From Woeseiaceae bacterium (GTDB lineage: Bacteria > Pseudomonadota > Gammaproteobacteria > Steroidobacterales > Woeseiaceae), in contig JAQWOA010000043.1 in the NCBI GenBank assembly GCA_029246105.1, positions 1 to 62,158 on the forward strand: a stretch of DNA of 62,158 nucleotides, read 5' to 3'. Below, one piece after another: positions 8,270 through 18,286 of the stretch (positions within the stretch are counted from its first letter, which is position 1; each line of letters begins with the position of its first letter). The position numbers and the translations under genes are program-made. Under the pieces are notes generated by a model, which saw nothing but the letters and a program-made list of their open reading frames with translations, did no database searches and was not told where the DNA came from.

Positions 8270-9538
8270 ATGCTAACAGCGTGGAAACGTAACCAATTTT
8301 TTTCTTCCGGAGACTCATCTCGGCTTCCAAACTCTTCAAGTGGAAATGATCAGTGTGATGGGCAAAATGTTCATTCACAGTCGTTCCAACCAGCTCTATG
8401 CGCTACAGAACATAACGTTTTAGATGGGTCGAAAAAACGTCTACCATCAGGTTCTGATGATGATGACGGTACCATTAAGAAAAACTCCAGCAATATTCTT
8501 GATGCACTAAGCTCGGGCGTGATTCTCCTTGATGAGAATTTGCTCATCAGAGGATTAAACCCCGCTGCCGAAAATATTATTGGTATTAGTCAGCGTCGAG
8601 CATGCGGCGAATCATTATTGAAATTGGTTAACGATGAACCTGAAATGAGAGACATTCTCATGCGAGTGGTTACGACTGGCGAGCATTGCGCTAACGAAAT
8701 GCGGCTTTCATCAACAGAAACTCATAGCGATGAAAGAATGGTCGATTGTAGGGTATCGCCAATTTTAATGGATGATGCTTGTCTTCTTGTCGAAATTATA
8801 GACGTGACTCGGCGATCACAAATAAGTCGCGAAAATGCGTTGCTTATTCAGCATGGCGCTGGACGACAAATGATTCGACAGCTCGCTCATGAGATTAAAA
8901 ATCCGTTGGGCGGAATTCGAGGTGCAGCACAACTACTTGAGCGTCAACTTGAAGAATTGGAGCTTCGCGAATACACCGATGTAGTTATTAGTGAAACTGA
9001 TAGGCTTGCCGCTCTTGTGGATACTTTGCTTGGGCCTGGTGGCCCATCGAATAAACAGCCTGTAAATGTCCATGAATTGATCGAATATGTTATTCGTATA
9101 ATCAACGCAGAAGATAAGCGTAGTCTGTCTATCCGACGTGAATACGATCCGGCAATACCGAGCATCGATCTCGACAGAGATCAATTGGTGCAAGCGATTT
9201 TGAATTTGGTAAGAAACGCAGTTGTGGCACTTGAGGGCCAAGGAACGCTAACCCTGAGAACTCGTACGGTAACTAATTTTACGATTGGTGAAACTCGACA
9301 TCGTGTGATTGTTTCGATTGAAATAGAAGATGATGGGCCTGGCATCCCAAAAGATATGCAAGACTCAATTTTCTATCCGTTAGTGACTAGTCGCCCTGAA
9401 GGCACTGGGTTGGGCTTGCCGGCAGCTCAGGAGTTGTTGAGTCGTCACAACGGACTAATAGAATTCGAGAGCCGACCTGGCCGTACTGTGTTTTTCGTTC
9501 GCATTCCACTGGATCAATCGGAGGAGGCTAATGGATAG
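8270..9538 (+). CDS. ntrB: Nitrogen regulation sensor histidine kinase NtrB
   Basis: A 422-residue soluble two-component kinase/phosphatase for NtrC. I chose the ATG at 8270 because an in-frame TTG at 8231 lies inside the terminator hairpin. Roughly residues 1-70 are hydrophilic and unlike known domains. A PAS domain follows (ILDALSSGVILLDENLLIRG). The phosphoacceptor helix is QLAHEIKNPLGG, the N box is LVRNAVVAL, and the ATP-binding G boxes are DDGPGIP and EGTGLGLPAAQ. It overlaps ntrC by eight bases. It presumably reads nitrogen status through PII; no glnB/glnK gene is in the window. Confidence 0.93.
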   Translation: MLTAWKRNQFFSSGDSSRLPNSSSGNDQCDGQNVHSQSFQPALCATEHNVLDGSKKRLPSGSDDDDGTIKKNSSNILDALSSGVILLDENLLIRGLNPAAENIIGISQRRACGESLLKLVNDEPEMRDILMRVVTTGEHCANEMRLSSTETHSDERMVDCRVSPILMDDACLLVEIIDVTRRSQISRENALLIQHGAGRQMIRQLAHEIKNPLGGIRGAAQLLERQLEELELREYTDVVISETDRLAALVDTLLGPGGPSNKQPVNVHELIEYVIRIINAEDKRSLSIRREYDPAIPSIDLDRDQLVQAILNLVRNAVVALEGQGTLTLRTRTVTNFTIGETRHRVIVSIEIEDDGPGIPKDMQDSIFYPLVTSRPEGTGLGLPAAQELLSRHNGLIEFESRPGRTVFFVRIPLDQSEEANG

Positions 9539-10931
9539 TAGTGCTTTGAAGGTTTGGGTAGTAGACGACGATCAGTCTGTTAGATGGGTTCTTGAAAAGG
9601 CTCTAAAGCAGGCCGGCATGAAAACTCAGTGCTTTGATCGAACAGAGCCCTTATTAGCTGCATTGAAGGACGAGGCACCTGATGTCCTTATTACTGATGT
9701 ACGTATGCCTGGTATGAGCGGGCTTTCACTTCTTGAGCGACTCAGGACAACCAATCCTGAGTTACCGATCATCGTTATTACTGCGTACTCCGATCTCGAA
9801 AATGCTGTTGCTGCTTATAAAGGTGGAGCATTTGAGTATTTGCCAAAGCCATTTGACATAGACGAAGCAGTTGAATTGGTTTATAAAGCCGCTCGTTCTG
9901 TGGGAGCTGATATTGATGGAACTAAAGAAGCTCCCGCCTCAATGGCATCAATGATTGGTCAGGCGCCAGCAATGCAGGAAGTCTTTCGATCTATTGGTCG
10001 TTTAGCAGGATCAAGTATGACGGTGCTTATAACTGGCGAATCTGGCACTGGAAAAGAGTTAGTTGCCCGCGCTCTTCATGATCATAGCCCGCGAGCAGAA
10101 AAAACATTTGTCGCTTTGAACACTTCAGCAATTGCTTCAGAGTTACTAGAGTCAGAATTGTTCGGTCATGAAAAAGGTTCTTTTACTGGTGCTGACTCAC
10201 GACGAATTGGGCGCTTTGAGCAAGCAGATCGTGGAACACTCTTTCTTGATGAAATTGGTGATATGTCACCTGCACTACAGACCCGCTTGCTGAGAGTTTT
10301 GGCGGAAAGCGAATTCTACCGCGTTGGGGGGCAAACACCTATCAAGGTAGATGTGCGTGTGATTGCCGCAACGAATCAGGATCTCGCTCGTGCTGTAAAA
10401 GAGTCTCGTTTTCGTGAGGATCTTTTTCATCGATTGAACGTTATCCGAATTAATACTCCACCACTTCGACAGCGCCGCGAAGATATCCCGTTATTGCTTA
10501 ATCATTATTTGGTTGAAGCTGCTGAAGAATTTGGTACACCACCTAAAGCAATCGATGCTGAGGCATTAGAGGCTCTCCAAGATTTTGGATGGCCAGGTAA
10601 TGTTCGTCAGCTTGTTAATGCCGCACGACGATTAACAGTTACAGCACCCGGAAATGTAATCTACGCACAAGATATACCCGATGATCTTGGTGGGAGTGAA
10701 ACACCTCGGCGTGCTGTAAAAGAATGGACACGAATGCTTGCTTCGTGGGCAGAGCGACAAATAAGCAGTAGCGATGGCCCACTCCTTGATAAGGCGATAC
10801 CAGAATTTGAAAAGACTCTGATCGAGACAGTTATGGCGCGGACCAATGGGCATCGTCAAGAAGCAGCTAAACTGTTGGGTTGGGGCCGCAATACCTTGGC
10901 ACGTAAAATGAAATCTTTACATTTGGACTGA
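9531..10931 (+). CDS. ntrC: Nitrogen regulation response regulator NtrC
   Basis: A 466-residue sigma-54 activator. The receiver domain comes first (VVDDDQSVRWVLEKAL, phosphorylation site in ITDVRMPG, KPFD lysine). The AAA+ domain spans about residues 140-380 with Walker A GESGTGKE, the sigma-54 contact loop GSFTGA (Ser in place of the commoner Ala) and LFLDEIGDM. A Fis-type helix-turn-helix closes the protein (HRQEAAKLLGWGRNTLARK). It would bind the palindromes at 7015-7063 and activate the glnII promoter. The start overlaps ntrB (ATGGATAG). After the stop, 10932-11115 shows no clear terminator. Confidence 0.96.
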   Translation: MDSSALKVWVVDDDQSVRWVLEKALKQAGMKTQCFDRTEPLLAALKDEAPDVLITDVRMPGMSGLSLLERLRTTNPELPIIVITAYSDLENAVAAYKGGAFEYLPKPFDIDEAVELVYKAARSVGADIDGTKEAPASMASMIGQAPAMQEVFRSIGRLAGSSMTVLITGESGTGKELVARALHDHSPRAEKTFVALNTSAIASELLESELFGHEKGSFTGADSRRIGRFEQADRGTLFLDEIGDMSPALQTRLLRVLAESEFYRVGGQTPIKVDVRVIAATNQDLARAVKESRFREDLFHRLNVIRINTPPLRQRREDIPLLLNHYLVEAAEEFGTPPKAIDAEALEALQDFGWPGNVRQLVNAARRLTVTAPGNVIYAQDIPDDLGGSETPRRAVKEWTRMLASWAERQISSSDGPLLDKAIPEFEKTLIETVMARTNGHRQEAAKLLGWGRNTLARKMKSLHLD

Positions 10932-11115
10932 CTGGCCTAAATCAACATTATCAAGCAGAGCTATGCGATACTGTCATCGCTCCCGATGTCAAAGATCAAC
11001 CTCATTAATTCTGTGGATACGCCAGATTATAAGTTTGGAAGCGTGTATGGATGATTGTATTTTTGTTCGATTAGTTAGTCGAGATAGCTAAATAAGTTCT
11101 AAATAAGGATGCGTA

Positions 11116-12387
11116 ATGAATAAGGTAATAATTTATTTAGCTATGCTATGGCTTGTGTCTGGTTGTGAGGTTGCGACGGAATCTAATTTCGACTGGCCTG
11201 GCATTGCTGATGAACGTTTAATTAGAATTGATAGTGCGATCATTGCAGAGGTTGAGGCTGGTAAGATTCCTGGAGCGGTTGCCTTGGTCTCAAGAAAAGG
11301 CCAGAGGATTTATCATAAAAGCTTCGGTTTTGCTGACATAGAAGCAGGGACACTAATGCGAAATGACTCAATTTTTCGTATTGCATCTATGACGAAAGCC
11401 ATTACCACCGTTGGCGTAATGCAATTATATGAGAAAGGGTATTTTCAATTAAATGATCCGATTTCAAGCTATTTGCCAGTCTTTAAGGATCCTCAGGTGT
11501 TGGTTTCGGTCGATGAAAATGATGTCGTGATGGAAACTCGGGCTGCGAGTAGGGAGATTAGAATTATTGATCTTCTTACTCATTCTTCAGGGCTTGGGTA
11601 TCCTTTTATACCCTCGCCTATACAAAAAACTTATATTATCAATGGCATTATCGATGGACTTACTGATCAGGACGAACGTCTTGAATTACAGATGGCTAAG
11701 CTCGCTAAATTGCCGCTGCTGTTTGATCCTGGCAATCGTTATAATTATGGACTTAGTACTGATGTTCTGGGTTATTTGATAGAGGTAGTATCTGGCCAAT
11801 CTTTGAATGACTACTTTCGCAATGAAATTTTTATACCATTAGAAATGCATGATACATCCTTTTATTTATCAGAAGATAAATATGATCGATTGGTAACTTT
11901 GTATGCGAATGAAGGTGGGGAGTTAATTTCCTATACTGATGATTCTGATACTGATGATTCCATCACGGACCAAGTCAATACTAATTATCCGATTTCAGGT
12001 GCGATGACATACTTTTCTGGCGGCGCTGGTTTGTCATCAACAGCATCTGATTATTCTCATTTTATTGAAATGCTTTTAAATAATGGTGAGCTTAATGGTA
12101 AGCGGTTGTTAGGTAGAAAGTCTGTTGAGCTTATGCGCTCTCCAAGGATGGACATGAATGGTGATGGCGTCGTGAATTTTGGGCTAGGATTCAAGGTTAT
12201 TAACGATATTGGCGTGGTAGGTGAGCTCGGCACTCCAGGCACTTACAACTGGGGAGGCGCTTTTAGTACATCATTTTGGATTGACCCAAAAGAACAATTA
12301 CTCGGTGTCATTATGACTCAGGTTCGACCAAATGATAGCGACATTACTGATCGGTTTAAGACGTTGGTTTATCAAGCTCTCGAATAG
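11116..12387 (+). CDS. Serine hydrolase of the class C beta-lactamase family, lipoprotein
   Basis: A 423-residue penicillin-binding-protein-like esterase or beta-lactamase relative. The N-terminus is a lipoprotein signal with lipobox VSGC, so it should be membrane-anchored in the periplasm. The catalytic S-x-x-K is SMTK near residue 94. The tyrosine motif lies in YNYGLSTD near residue 213, and the third box is replaced by the NWGGAF region typical of esterase-like members (EstB group). Substrate unknown; a true beta-lactamase is unlikely from these features. Start ATG with AAGGA six bases before it. It is a single gene between ntrC and the xyl operon. Confidence 0.85.
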   Translation: MNKVIIYLAMLWLVSGCEVATESNFDWPGIADERLIRIDSAIIAEVEAGKIPGAVALVSRKGQRIYHKSFGFADIEAGTLMRNDSIFRIASMTKAITTVGVMQLYEKGYFQLNDPISSYLPVFKDPQVLVSVDENDVVMETRAASREIRIIDLLTHSSGLGYPFIPSPIQKTYIINGIIDGLTDQDERLELQMAKLAKLPLLFDPGNRYNYGLSTDVLGYLIEVVSGQSLNDYFRNEIFIPLEMHDTSFYLSEDKYDRLVTLYANEGGELISYTDDSDTDDSITDQVNTNYPISGAMTYFSGGAGLSSTASDYSHFIEMLLNNGELNGKRLLGRKSVELMRSPRMDMNGDGVVNFGLGFKVINDIGVVGELGTPGTYNWGGAFSTSFWIDPKEQLLGVIMTQVRPNDSDITDRFKTLVYQALE

Positions 12388-12563
12388 TAACTATAGGTAA
12401 GATTAAGCGCCTCATTGAATTGCTTTGCATCAACGATAATATAATCTATGCTATCGCGCAGACACGTCTGGGTATTCCCGTTTTTTTATGAGGAAGGCCT
12501 GCCGGTCAATCGACTCGCAGACAGCAGTATTTTCTATTGGTAACGGGAGTAACACGACATACG

Positions 12564-14075
12564 ATGGATACGACACTTGGTATAGATCTTGGCACACAAA
12601 GCCTGAAAGTTGTTTTTTATGACTATAAGGCTCGCAAAGTTGTCGCCTCGGCAGCTGCGCCGCTAGAAGTTACTCGCGATGAATCTGGTAGGGCCGAACA
12701 GGAAGCGAGTTGGTGGCTGGCGGCATTACAGCAATCATTGCAGCAGGTTAGCGAAGATATTCGCATGTCAGTGCGTTCGATAGCAGTTTCTGGGCAGCAA
12801 CATGGCTTTGTGCCGATAGATGATAATGGCGATGTGCTGCATGCGGTAAAACTATGGTGTGATACAGAGACGCAGCAAGAAGCGGATGAGATTATGGAAG
12901 TTTGCGGTGGCCGTGAGCGCTGCATCGAGCTTATCGGAAACCCGATATTGACTGGCTACACTGCTCCAAAGATTCGTTGGTTGCGTAAGCATCATCCACG
13001 TAAGTATCGAAACATGACAAAAGTTTTGCTCCCGCACGATTACATTAATTTTATTATGACGGATCGTGTGATTATGGAATACGGCGATGCATCAGGTACG
13101 GCGCTGCTCGATGTACGGAATCGATGCTGGAGCAGTGACTTACTGCGAGCTGTTGACCCAACACGGGATCTGGCGAATTGTATGCCAGAACTAGTTGGGC
13201 CTGGAGAAGTGATTGGGCATACCACATCTTCGTTTTCACAGGAGTTTGGTTTACCAGCTGGTGTTCCGGTGGCACCGGGCGGTGGTGATAACATGATGGC
13301 AGCGATCGGTACTGGCAACGTTGTGCCAGGTAAGTTGACGATGAGCCTTGGAACGTCAGGAACGTTGTTTGCTTATTCAGATCGACCGATTATTGATCCG
13401 CAAGGTAATATTGCCGCGTTTTGCAGCTCGACTGGCGGATGGCTACCCCTTCTTTGCACAATGAATTGCACACTTGCCACCGAACTAATGAAACAGCCAC
13501 TGGCTATTGTTAATGCCGGCTTCGATGCAGCCATTGATGCCGTACCAGCTGCTTCTCAGGGTTTGATTGTTCTGCCCTTTTTCACTGGTGAACGAACACC
13601 AAACCTGCCGCGTGCTACTGCAAGTGTGCTGGGATTAAATTCGAAAAACTGTGAGAAAGGTCATTTGTTACGAGCGACAGTTGAGGGTGTAACCTATGGG
13701 CTGCGTTTCGGTCTTGATGAATTGCGCCGGCTGGGCATTGAGTCATCAGAAATTGTGTTGACGGGAGGTGGTGCCAATAGTCGTGCCTGGCGCCAGATTG
13801 TGGCTGATATTTGTCGTCTGCCGGTTGTACTGCTCGCGCAGGATGAAGGCGCCTCGTTTGGTGCCGCACTGCACGCACTTTGGGTGCTGGAACGTCAGCA
13901 TAGTTCTGAGTGTAAAATCGGCGATGTAACTAGTGAACACATTATGCAACGTTCTGATCTAGCTTGTATGCCCGACGAAGCAACATCAGATCGCTATGCT
14001 GAAGGTTATGCAACTTACCGGGACGCGGTAGCGAGCGTAGCACCATTATTCGAAACAGACGGAGCAAGATTATGA
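12564..14075 (+). CDS. xylB: Xylulokinase
   Basis: A 503-residue FGGY-family kinase that phosphorylates D-xylulose to xylulose 5-phosphate in the cytoplasm. I start at ATG 12564 ([16 protein letters not shown], the usual FGGY opening) and not at the upstream TTG. Landmarks are SGQQHGFV, the substrate loop [30 protein letters not shown], and the C-terminal ATP-site [11 protein letters not shown]. It overlaps xylA by four bases (ATGA) and is followed by galM, giving a compact xylose operon. No xylose transporter or XylR is present. A TATAAT at 12440-12445 with TTGAAT at 12415 is a possible promoter, but the spacing (19) is long. Confidence 0.93.
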   Translation: MDTTLGIDLGTQSLKVVFYDYKARKVVASAAAPLEVTRDESGRAEQEASWWLAALQQSLQQVSEDIRMSVRSIAVSGQQHGFVPIDDNGDVLHAVKLWCDTETQQEADEIMEVCGGRERCIELIGNPILTGYTAPKIRWLRKHHPRKYRNMTKVLLPHDYINFIMTDRVIMEYGDASGTALLDVRNRCWSSDLLRAVDPTRDLANCMPELVGPGEVIGHTTSSFSQEFGLPAGVPVAPGGGDNMMAAIGTGNVVPGKLTMSLGTSGTLFAYSDRPIIDPQGNIAAFCSSTGGWLPLLCTMNCTLATELMKQPLAIVNAGFDAAIDAVPAASQGLIVLPFFTGERTPNLPRATASVLGLNSKNCEKGHLLRATVEGVTYGLRFGLDELRRLGIESSEIVLTGGGANSRAWRQIVADICRLPVVLLAQDEGASFGAALHALWVLERQHSSECKIGDVTSEHIMQRSDLACMPDEATSDRYAEGYATYRDAVASVAPLFETDGARL

Positions 14076-15421
14076 GTATGCGATCCTGGATTGGTAACCG
14101 TGAGTACTTTCCTGGCATTTCACGTATAGAGTACGAAGGACCGGAGTCTGATAATCCCTTAGCATTTAAAGCATATGATGCGGATCGTATGGTCGGCAAT
14201 AAGTCTATGCGCGAACATCTGCGTTTTGCTATTTGTTATTGGCATACGTTTTGTGCCAATGGTGCTGACCCTTTTGGTCCCGGCACGCGTTTTCATCCAT
14301 GGAGTGAGAGCGCTGACCCACTTGAGGCGGCAGAAGAGAAACTTGATGCTGCGTTCGAATTTTTTAGCAAAATGACGGTGCCTTACTTTTGTTTTCATGA
14401 TCGTGATCTAGCGCCAGAAGGTGCAAATGTTGCTGAAAGTGAGAAAAACTTGCAGCACCTGGTTGATCGCGTCAAACCACGGCAAAAGGAAACTGGTATT
14501 AATTTGCTATGGGGCACTTCTAATTTGTTTTCACATCCGCGCTATATGAACGGTGGATCAACTAATCCGAATTTTGATGTTGTCGCGCAAGCTGGCGCTC
14601 AAGTTAAGGCAGCACTGGATGCGACAGTAGAGCTCGGCGGCCAGAATTTTGTATTTTGGGGCGGCCGCGAAGGGTATGCCACACTTTTTAATACAGATAC
14701 TGGTCGCGAGTTAGAGCACATGGCTAACTTCCTAGGTATGGCTCGCGATTACGGCCGGTCGATTGGCTTTAAAGGCACTTTCCTGATTGAGCCCAAGCCG
14801 ATGGAGCCTATGTATCATCAATATGATGTTGATTCTCAGACTGTTATTGGTTTTCTTCGTCACAATGGGCTTGCCGAAGATTTTAAGGTTAACGTAGAAG
14901 CGAATCACGCCACGTTGGCGGGCCATACATTAGCTCATGAGCTGAAAATGTGTGCGGATGCTGGCATGCTTGGCTCGGTCGATGCTAACCGCGGCAATCC
15001 TCAGAATGGTTGGGATACGGATCAATTTCCGGCTGACCTTTACGATACAGTGCAATCGATGCTTATCATTCTTGAAGATGGCGGTTTTAAGAATGGTGGC
15101 CTTAATTTTGATGCAAAACTTCGACGTGAGTCTACCGATCTAGAAGACATGTTTATTGCACATATCGGCGGCATGGATTCATATGCTCGCGGTCTTCTTA
15201 TTGCCCATGAAATTCTTGAGCAGTCCTCGCTGGTTGAGGCTCGTCGCGAGCGTTATGCTAGCTTCGACAGCGGACAGGGTAAGGCCTTTACCAAAGGCAA
15301 ATTATCTCTTGAAGATCTTCGTGAATACGCTGTGAAACAGGGCGAGCCGCGCCAGCAAAGTGGACGGCAGGAGTGGGTTGAAAATGTCATGAATGATTTT
15401 ATATTTCGTGCGAAGCTCTGA
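14072..15421 (+). CDS. xylA: Xylose isomerase
   Basis: A 449-residue class II xylose isomerase converting D-xylose to D-xylulose with two divalent metals. Visible motifs are [13 protein letters not shown] (catalytic His and Asp), [16 protein letters not shown] (metal Glu and catalytic Lys), [14 protein letters not shown] (metal ligands) and [17 protein letters not shown]. Length and order match the family. It is translationally coupled to xylB and followed 42 bases later by galM. Expression is probably induced by xylose, but no regulator or operator is recognised nearby. Confidence 0.97.
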   Translation: MSMRSWIGNREYFPGISRIEYEGPESDNPLAFKAYDADRMVGNKSMREHLRFAICYWHTFCANGADPFGPGTRFHPWSESADPLEAAEEKLDAAFEFFSKMTVPYFCFHDRDLAPEGANVAESEKNLQHLVDRVKPRQKETGINLLWGTSNLFSHPRYMNGGSTNPNFDVVAQAGAQVKAALDATVELGGQNFVFWGGREGYATLFNTDTGRELEHMANFLGMARDYGRSIGFKGTFLIEPKPMEPMYHQYDVDSQTVIGFLRHNGLAEDFKVNVEANHATLAGHTLAHELKMCADAGMLGSVDANRGNPQNGWDTDQFPADLYDTVQSMLIILEDGGFKNGGLNFDAKLRRESTDLEDMFIAHIGGMDSYARGLLIAHEILEQSSLVEARRERYASFDSGQGKAFTKGKLSLEDLREYAVKQGEPRQQSGRQEWVENVMNDFIFRAKL

Positions 15422-15463
15422 GAGCTCTATGAATAGGCATCCTAATTTGTATAGGCACCTTAG

Positions 15464-16468
15464 ATGACGCAGCAAAGTTCGAATAGCCTTGCAGAGCGAG
15501 TATTGCGAAATGCCCATGGGGACTGCGTGACGTTGCTTAATTATGGTGCTCGACTGACAGGAATCGAATTGCAGTTACCAGAGGGTCCACGTAACGTTAT
15601 TTGTGGTTACAAAGATAATATGGGTTATCTTACTGATCCTTACTTCATGGGTGTTATTGCTGGGCGTACTTGTAATCGCATTGCTGGTGCACGCTTCAAG
15701 CTTGACGGTATTGATTATCCGCTTGATGCTAATGAGGGGAATAATCACTTGCATGGTGGTGCGAATGGTTTTCATAGTAGGTACTGGTCAATCGATGAAG
15801 CAGCCCCGGAGGATACAGTTCGGTTTTTGTTGGAGTCAGCGGATGGCGACCAGGGCTATCCTGGAGCGCTCGAGGCAAGTGTCACTTACAGCTGGACGAA
15901 TGAGCGTGAGCTCGTTATTCATGTGGAAGCTGAAACTGACCGGCCGACACATGTAAACATGACTAATCATGCCTATTTTAATCTTGCGGCCGGCGATGAC
16001 GATGTATTAGGGCATCGATTGCACGTTGCTAGCCAGCAAATCTTACAGATTGATGAAGAGCTCCTGCCGACTGGCGATTTCCTTGATATTACCGACTCAG
16101 AACTGGATCTACGTCGGTCAGTGGCGTTGCGTGATGTTATCGAGTCACAGTATCCGCTCGTCGTACGCACTGGCGGTATAGATTTTAATTATATTCTGGG
16201 TGAATCTGGTGTTCATGCTGAGCTTGAGAGCCCATACGGCGATCTTTGTTTGAGAATGATAACAACTTGCCCCGGCCTTCAGGTTTACGGCGGGCAGAAA
16301 CTTGGACTGCCTTTTGCGCCGTATCGTGGAATGTGCCTCGAGCCTCAGCATTTTCCAGATTCGCCTAATCAATCCAACTTCCCTAGCACGCTACTTATTC
16401 CGGGCGAACGCTATTCTCAGACGACGAGTTATCATTTTATAGCTGACCGCTGGCAATTATTAACTTGA
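15464..16468 (+). CDS. galM: Aldose 1-epimerase (mutarotase)
   Basis: A 334-residue cytoplasmic enzyme interconverting alpha and beta anomers of aldoses. Diagnostic motifs are NNHLHGGANGF, the catalytic histidine in MTNHAYFNLA, and CLEPQHFPDSPNQ near the C-terminus; the catalytic glutamate is in this last motif. It follows xylA in the same operon, so xylose is the likely natural sugar: it supplies the anomer used by xylose isomerase. A strong bidirectional terminator lies about 165 bases downstream. Confidence 0.92.
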   Translation: MTQQSSNSLAERVLRNAHGDCVTLLNYGARLTGIELQLPEGPRNVICGYKDNMGYLTDPYFMGVIAGRTCNRIAGARFKLDGIDYPLDANEGNNHLHGGANGFHSRYWSIDEAAPEDTVRFLLESADGDQGYPGALEASVTYSWTNERELVIHVEAETDRPTHVNMTNHAYFNLAAGDDDVLGHRLHVASQQILQIDEELLPTGDFLDITDSELDLRRSVALRDVIESQYPLVVRTGGIDFNYILGESGVHAELESPYGDLCLRMITTCPGLQVYGGQKLGLPFAPYRGMCLEPQHFPDSPNQSNFPSTLLIPGERYSQTTSYHFIADRWQLLT

Positions 16469-16633
16469 TGCATCAGAAAACTCTACGCCTGGCAAACAAT
16501 AATTACTGAATTATCTGGATGAGCAGCAGTAACGTGTTGATGACTTATAAATTGAAAATTAACACTTTTCAGAAGATATATTTTATTTCTTGATGATCAA
16601 CGGTACGTAGCTTTGGGTGCATAATTTTTCTTT

Positions 16634-16676
16634 AAAAAAAACCGCTCGAAGTTTGACAACGAGCGGCTTATTTTTT
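16634..16676. terminator. Bidirectional intrinsic terminator
   Basis: A run of A (16634-16641) precedes a seven-pair stem, CCGCTCG at 16642-16648 pairing with CGAGCGG at 16660-16666, then TTATTTTTT. It can stop transcription from both sides: the xylB-xylA-galM operon from the left and the FG-GAP gene (minus strand) from the right, whose stop is 40 bases away. Confidence 0.85.
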
Positions 16677-16715
16677 CATTAATCAAAAATTTTTAATTTT
16701 TTGCTAGCATTTAAA

Positions 16716-18101
16716 TTACTTGCGTTTAAAATTTTTGATGCGGACAGGCTGAGCTTTTTTCCATTCCTTTCGGCTGACTTTTCGAGCTTCTTGGATAAAG
16801 GCAAAGGCTCCATTTTTATTGCCAACCACAAAATCAGGCAATCCATCTGCATTGAGGTCGCCACTTACTAGTTGTCGTCCAATACCGGCTTTATCATCAA
16901 TTTGATAAGGCACATATTCTACTTTGCCATTATCTTGGCGTGTAAGTCGGAAGTAATAGATTACAGGAGCCTGTCGAGATCCTTCATCACCGAAGTCATG
17001 AGCTCGATAGGTTTTGCCGGTCAAAATATCCTTTAGGCCATCACCATCGATATCGACAAGTTCTACTGCGTGCAGCTGGGAGAACTGAACACCATATGGG
17101 TTGTCAGTGTTTTCTTCCTGTTTACTCATAATGATATGTTCTTTGAAGGTGATCATCTCTCCATCATCACCATATTGACGGACCTGTTCATACCAGCTCA
17201 AGCCCCAACCATGAGCATCCTGACTAGTGATAACGTCATTGAGACCATCGCCATTTACGTCATAGGCATACATATTGCCTCCACCAGTTAAGCAGCAGAA
17301 TACGGGGTTGCTCGCGCGGTTAAGAAACTCATAGGGATTAAACTCCCAATCTACACCGGTATCCAGGGAGGCAGGCTGTCGATACCATCCTTCCCCAGTT
17401 ATGTAATCGGTTCGTCCATCGCCATCAATATCTCCAATTCCCATACCGTGGGTATAGTGATGAATTACTTCTTCGTAGGTTCCTATTGGATGAAAGATCC
17501 AGGGAAGCCTCGGAGATACGGGACTCGGTGATACATATCCATAATGTTTGTCGTAGGCCATCAAAAGTTCAGGCACTCCATCACCAGTGAGATCTTTAAA
17601 ATCAGGCGCTTCATTTTTAACTGCTTTTGTAACAAAGTGTTTTTCCCAGTGGACTGGTATTTGAGGAGCTTTTCCACCAAAGGGCTTTCCTGGGTTTTCG
17701 TACCAGTAAGCGGGAGTATTGGGTAGCCCTACTGTCATGATGTCAGGCCAGCCATCTCCACTTATGTCGTAAACGAAAGAAAAGAAATTATCATTAGAAT
17801 AATACGAAAAGTCCCTTGAACTACGCCTTGTTGGCGCGACTGCTGGATAATATTCATGGCGAAAGCCAGTTCTTCGGTCGAAGTTAGGCCCTAAGTATAG
17901 GTCTGGCCCAACAACAATATCCATATGACCGTCTTGGTTAAAGTCGCCCATTGAGCCGCCTTCAGACCAGTAAACAGGAGTCAATTCCATCTTTTGAAAT
18001 TCACGAATAATGTTTTCTTTATGGTGGTCAGCTTGAGCGGTGACCATTAAGCATGAGCAGGTGAATATCAATAATGCTGCAACTCGCTGAATTCTGTTCA
18101 T
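16716..18101 (-). CDS. Secreted FG-GAP/VCBS repeat beta-propeller protein
   Basis: A 461-residue exported protein of unknown substrate. Residues 1-25 form a Sec signal (MNRIQRVAALLIFTCSCL..., cleavage likely after AQA). At least seven FG-GAP/VCBS repeats follow, each with a calcium-binding D-x-D/N-x-D-G core: DFNQDGHMD, DISGDGWPD, DLTGDGVPE, DIDGDGRTD, DVNGDGLND, DIDGDGLKD and DLNADGLPD. This predicts a seven-bladed propeller binding calcium in each blade. The His/Trp-rich connections (AHGWGLSWYE) resemble FG-GAP proteins that accompany carbohydrate-degradation genes in marine bacteria. Start ATG with GAGG upstream. It is a single gene facing the xyl operon; a role in extracellular glycan binding is a guess. 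Confidence 0.85.
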   Translation of the reverse strand: MNRIQRVAALLIFTCSCLMVTAQADHHKENIIREFQKMELTPVYWSEGGSMGDFNQDGHMDIVVGPDLYLGPNFDRRTGFRHEYYPAVAPTRRSSRDFSYYSNDNFFSFVYDISGDGWPDIMTVGLPNTPAYWYENPGKPFGGKAPQIPVHWEKHFVTKAVKNEAPDFKDLTGDGVPELLMAYDKHYGYVSPSPVSPRLPWIFHPIGTYEEVIHHYTHGMGIGDIDGDGRTDYITGEGWYRQPASLDTGVDWEFNPYEFLNRASNPVFCCLTGGGNMYAYDVNGDGLNDVITSQDAHGWGLSWYEQVRQYGDDGEMITFKEHIIMSKQEENTDNPYGVQFSQLHAVELVDIDGDGLKDILTGKTYRAHDFGDEGSRQAPVIYYFRLTRQDNGKVEYVPYQIDDKAGIGRQLVSGDLNADGLPDFVVGNKNGAFAFIQEARKVSRKEWKKAQPVRIKNFKRK

Positions 18102-18286
18102 TTCATTACCTCATCCCGGTTATGCGGGCCTTGATTTTGATTTTACCAAGCATGGCTATAATGCCTCTGCTTGCCCTCTGATTGCCGGAAAGATTTATGC
18201 TCTTCAGCCATCTCCCAGCCGTTATTTTTAATTATTATTTGATTACTTTTTATCATTATTGGCCCAACAACGCCAATTCTCTTGAA

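Noticed and set aside
11116-12387. Beta-lactamase conferring resistance
   Set aside because: The third active-site box is of the esterase-like NWGG type and the protein is a lipoprotein; better called a serine hydrolase of unknown substrate.
12459-12480. Palindrome CAGACACGTCTG plus T-run as a terminator before xylB
   Set aside because: The stem next to the T-run is only three pairs, and the palindrome leaves no workable loop.
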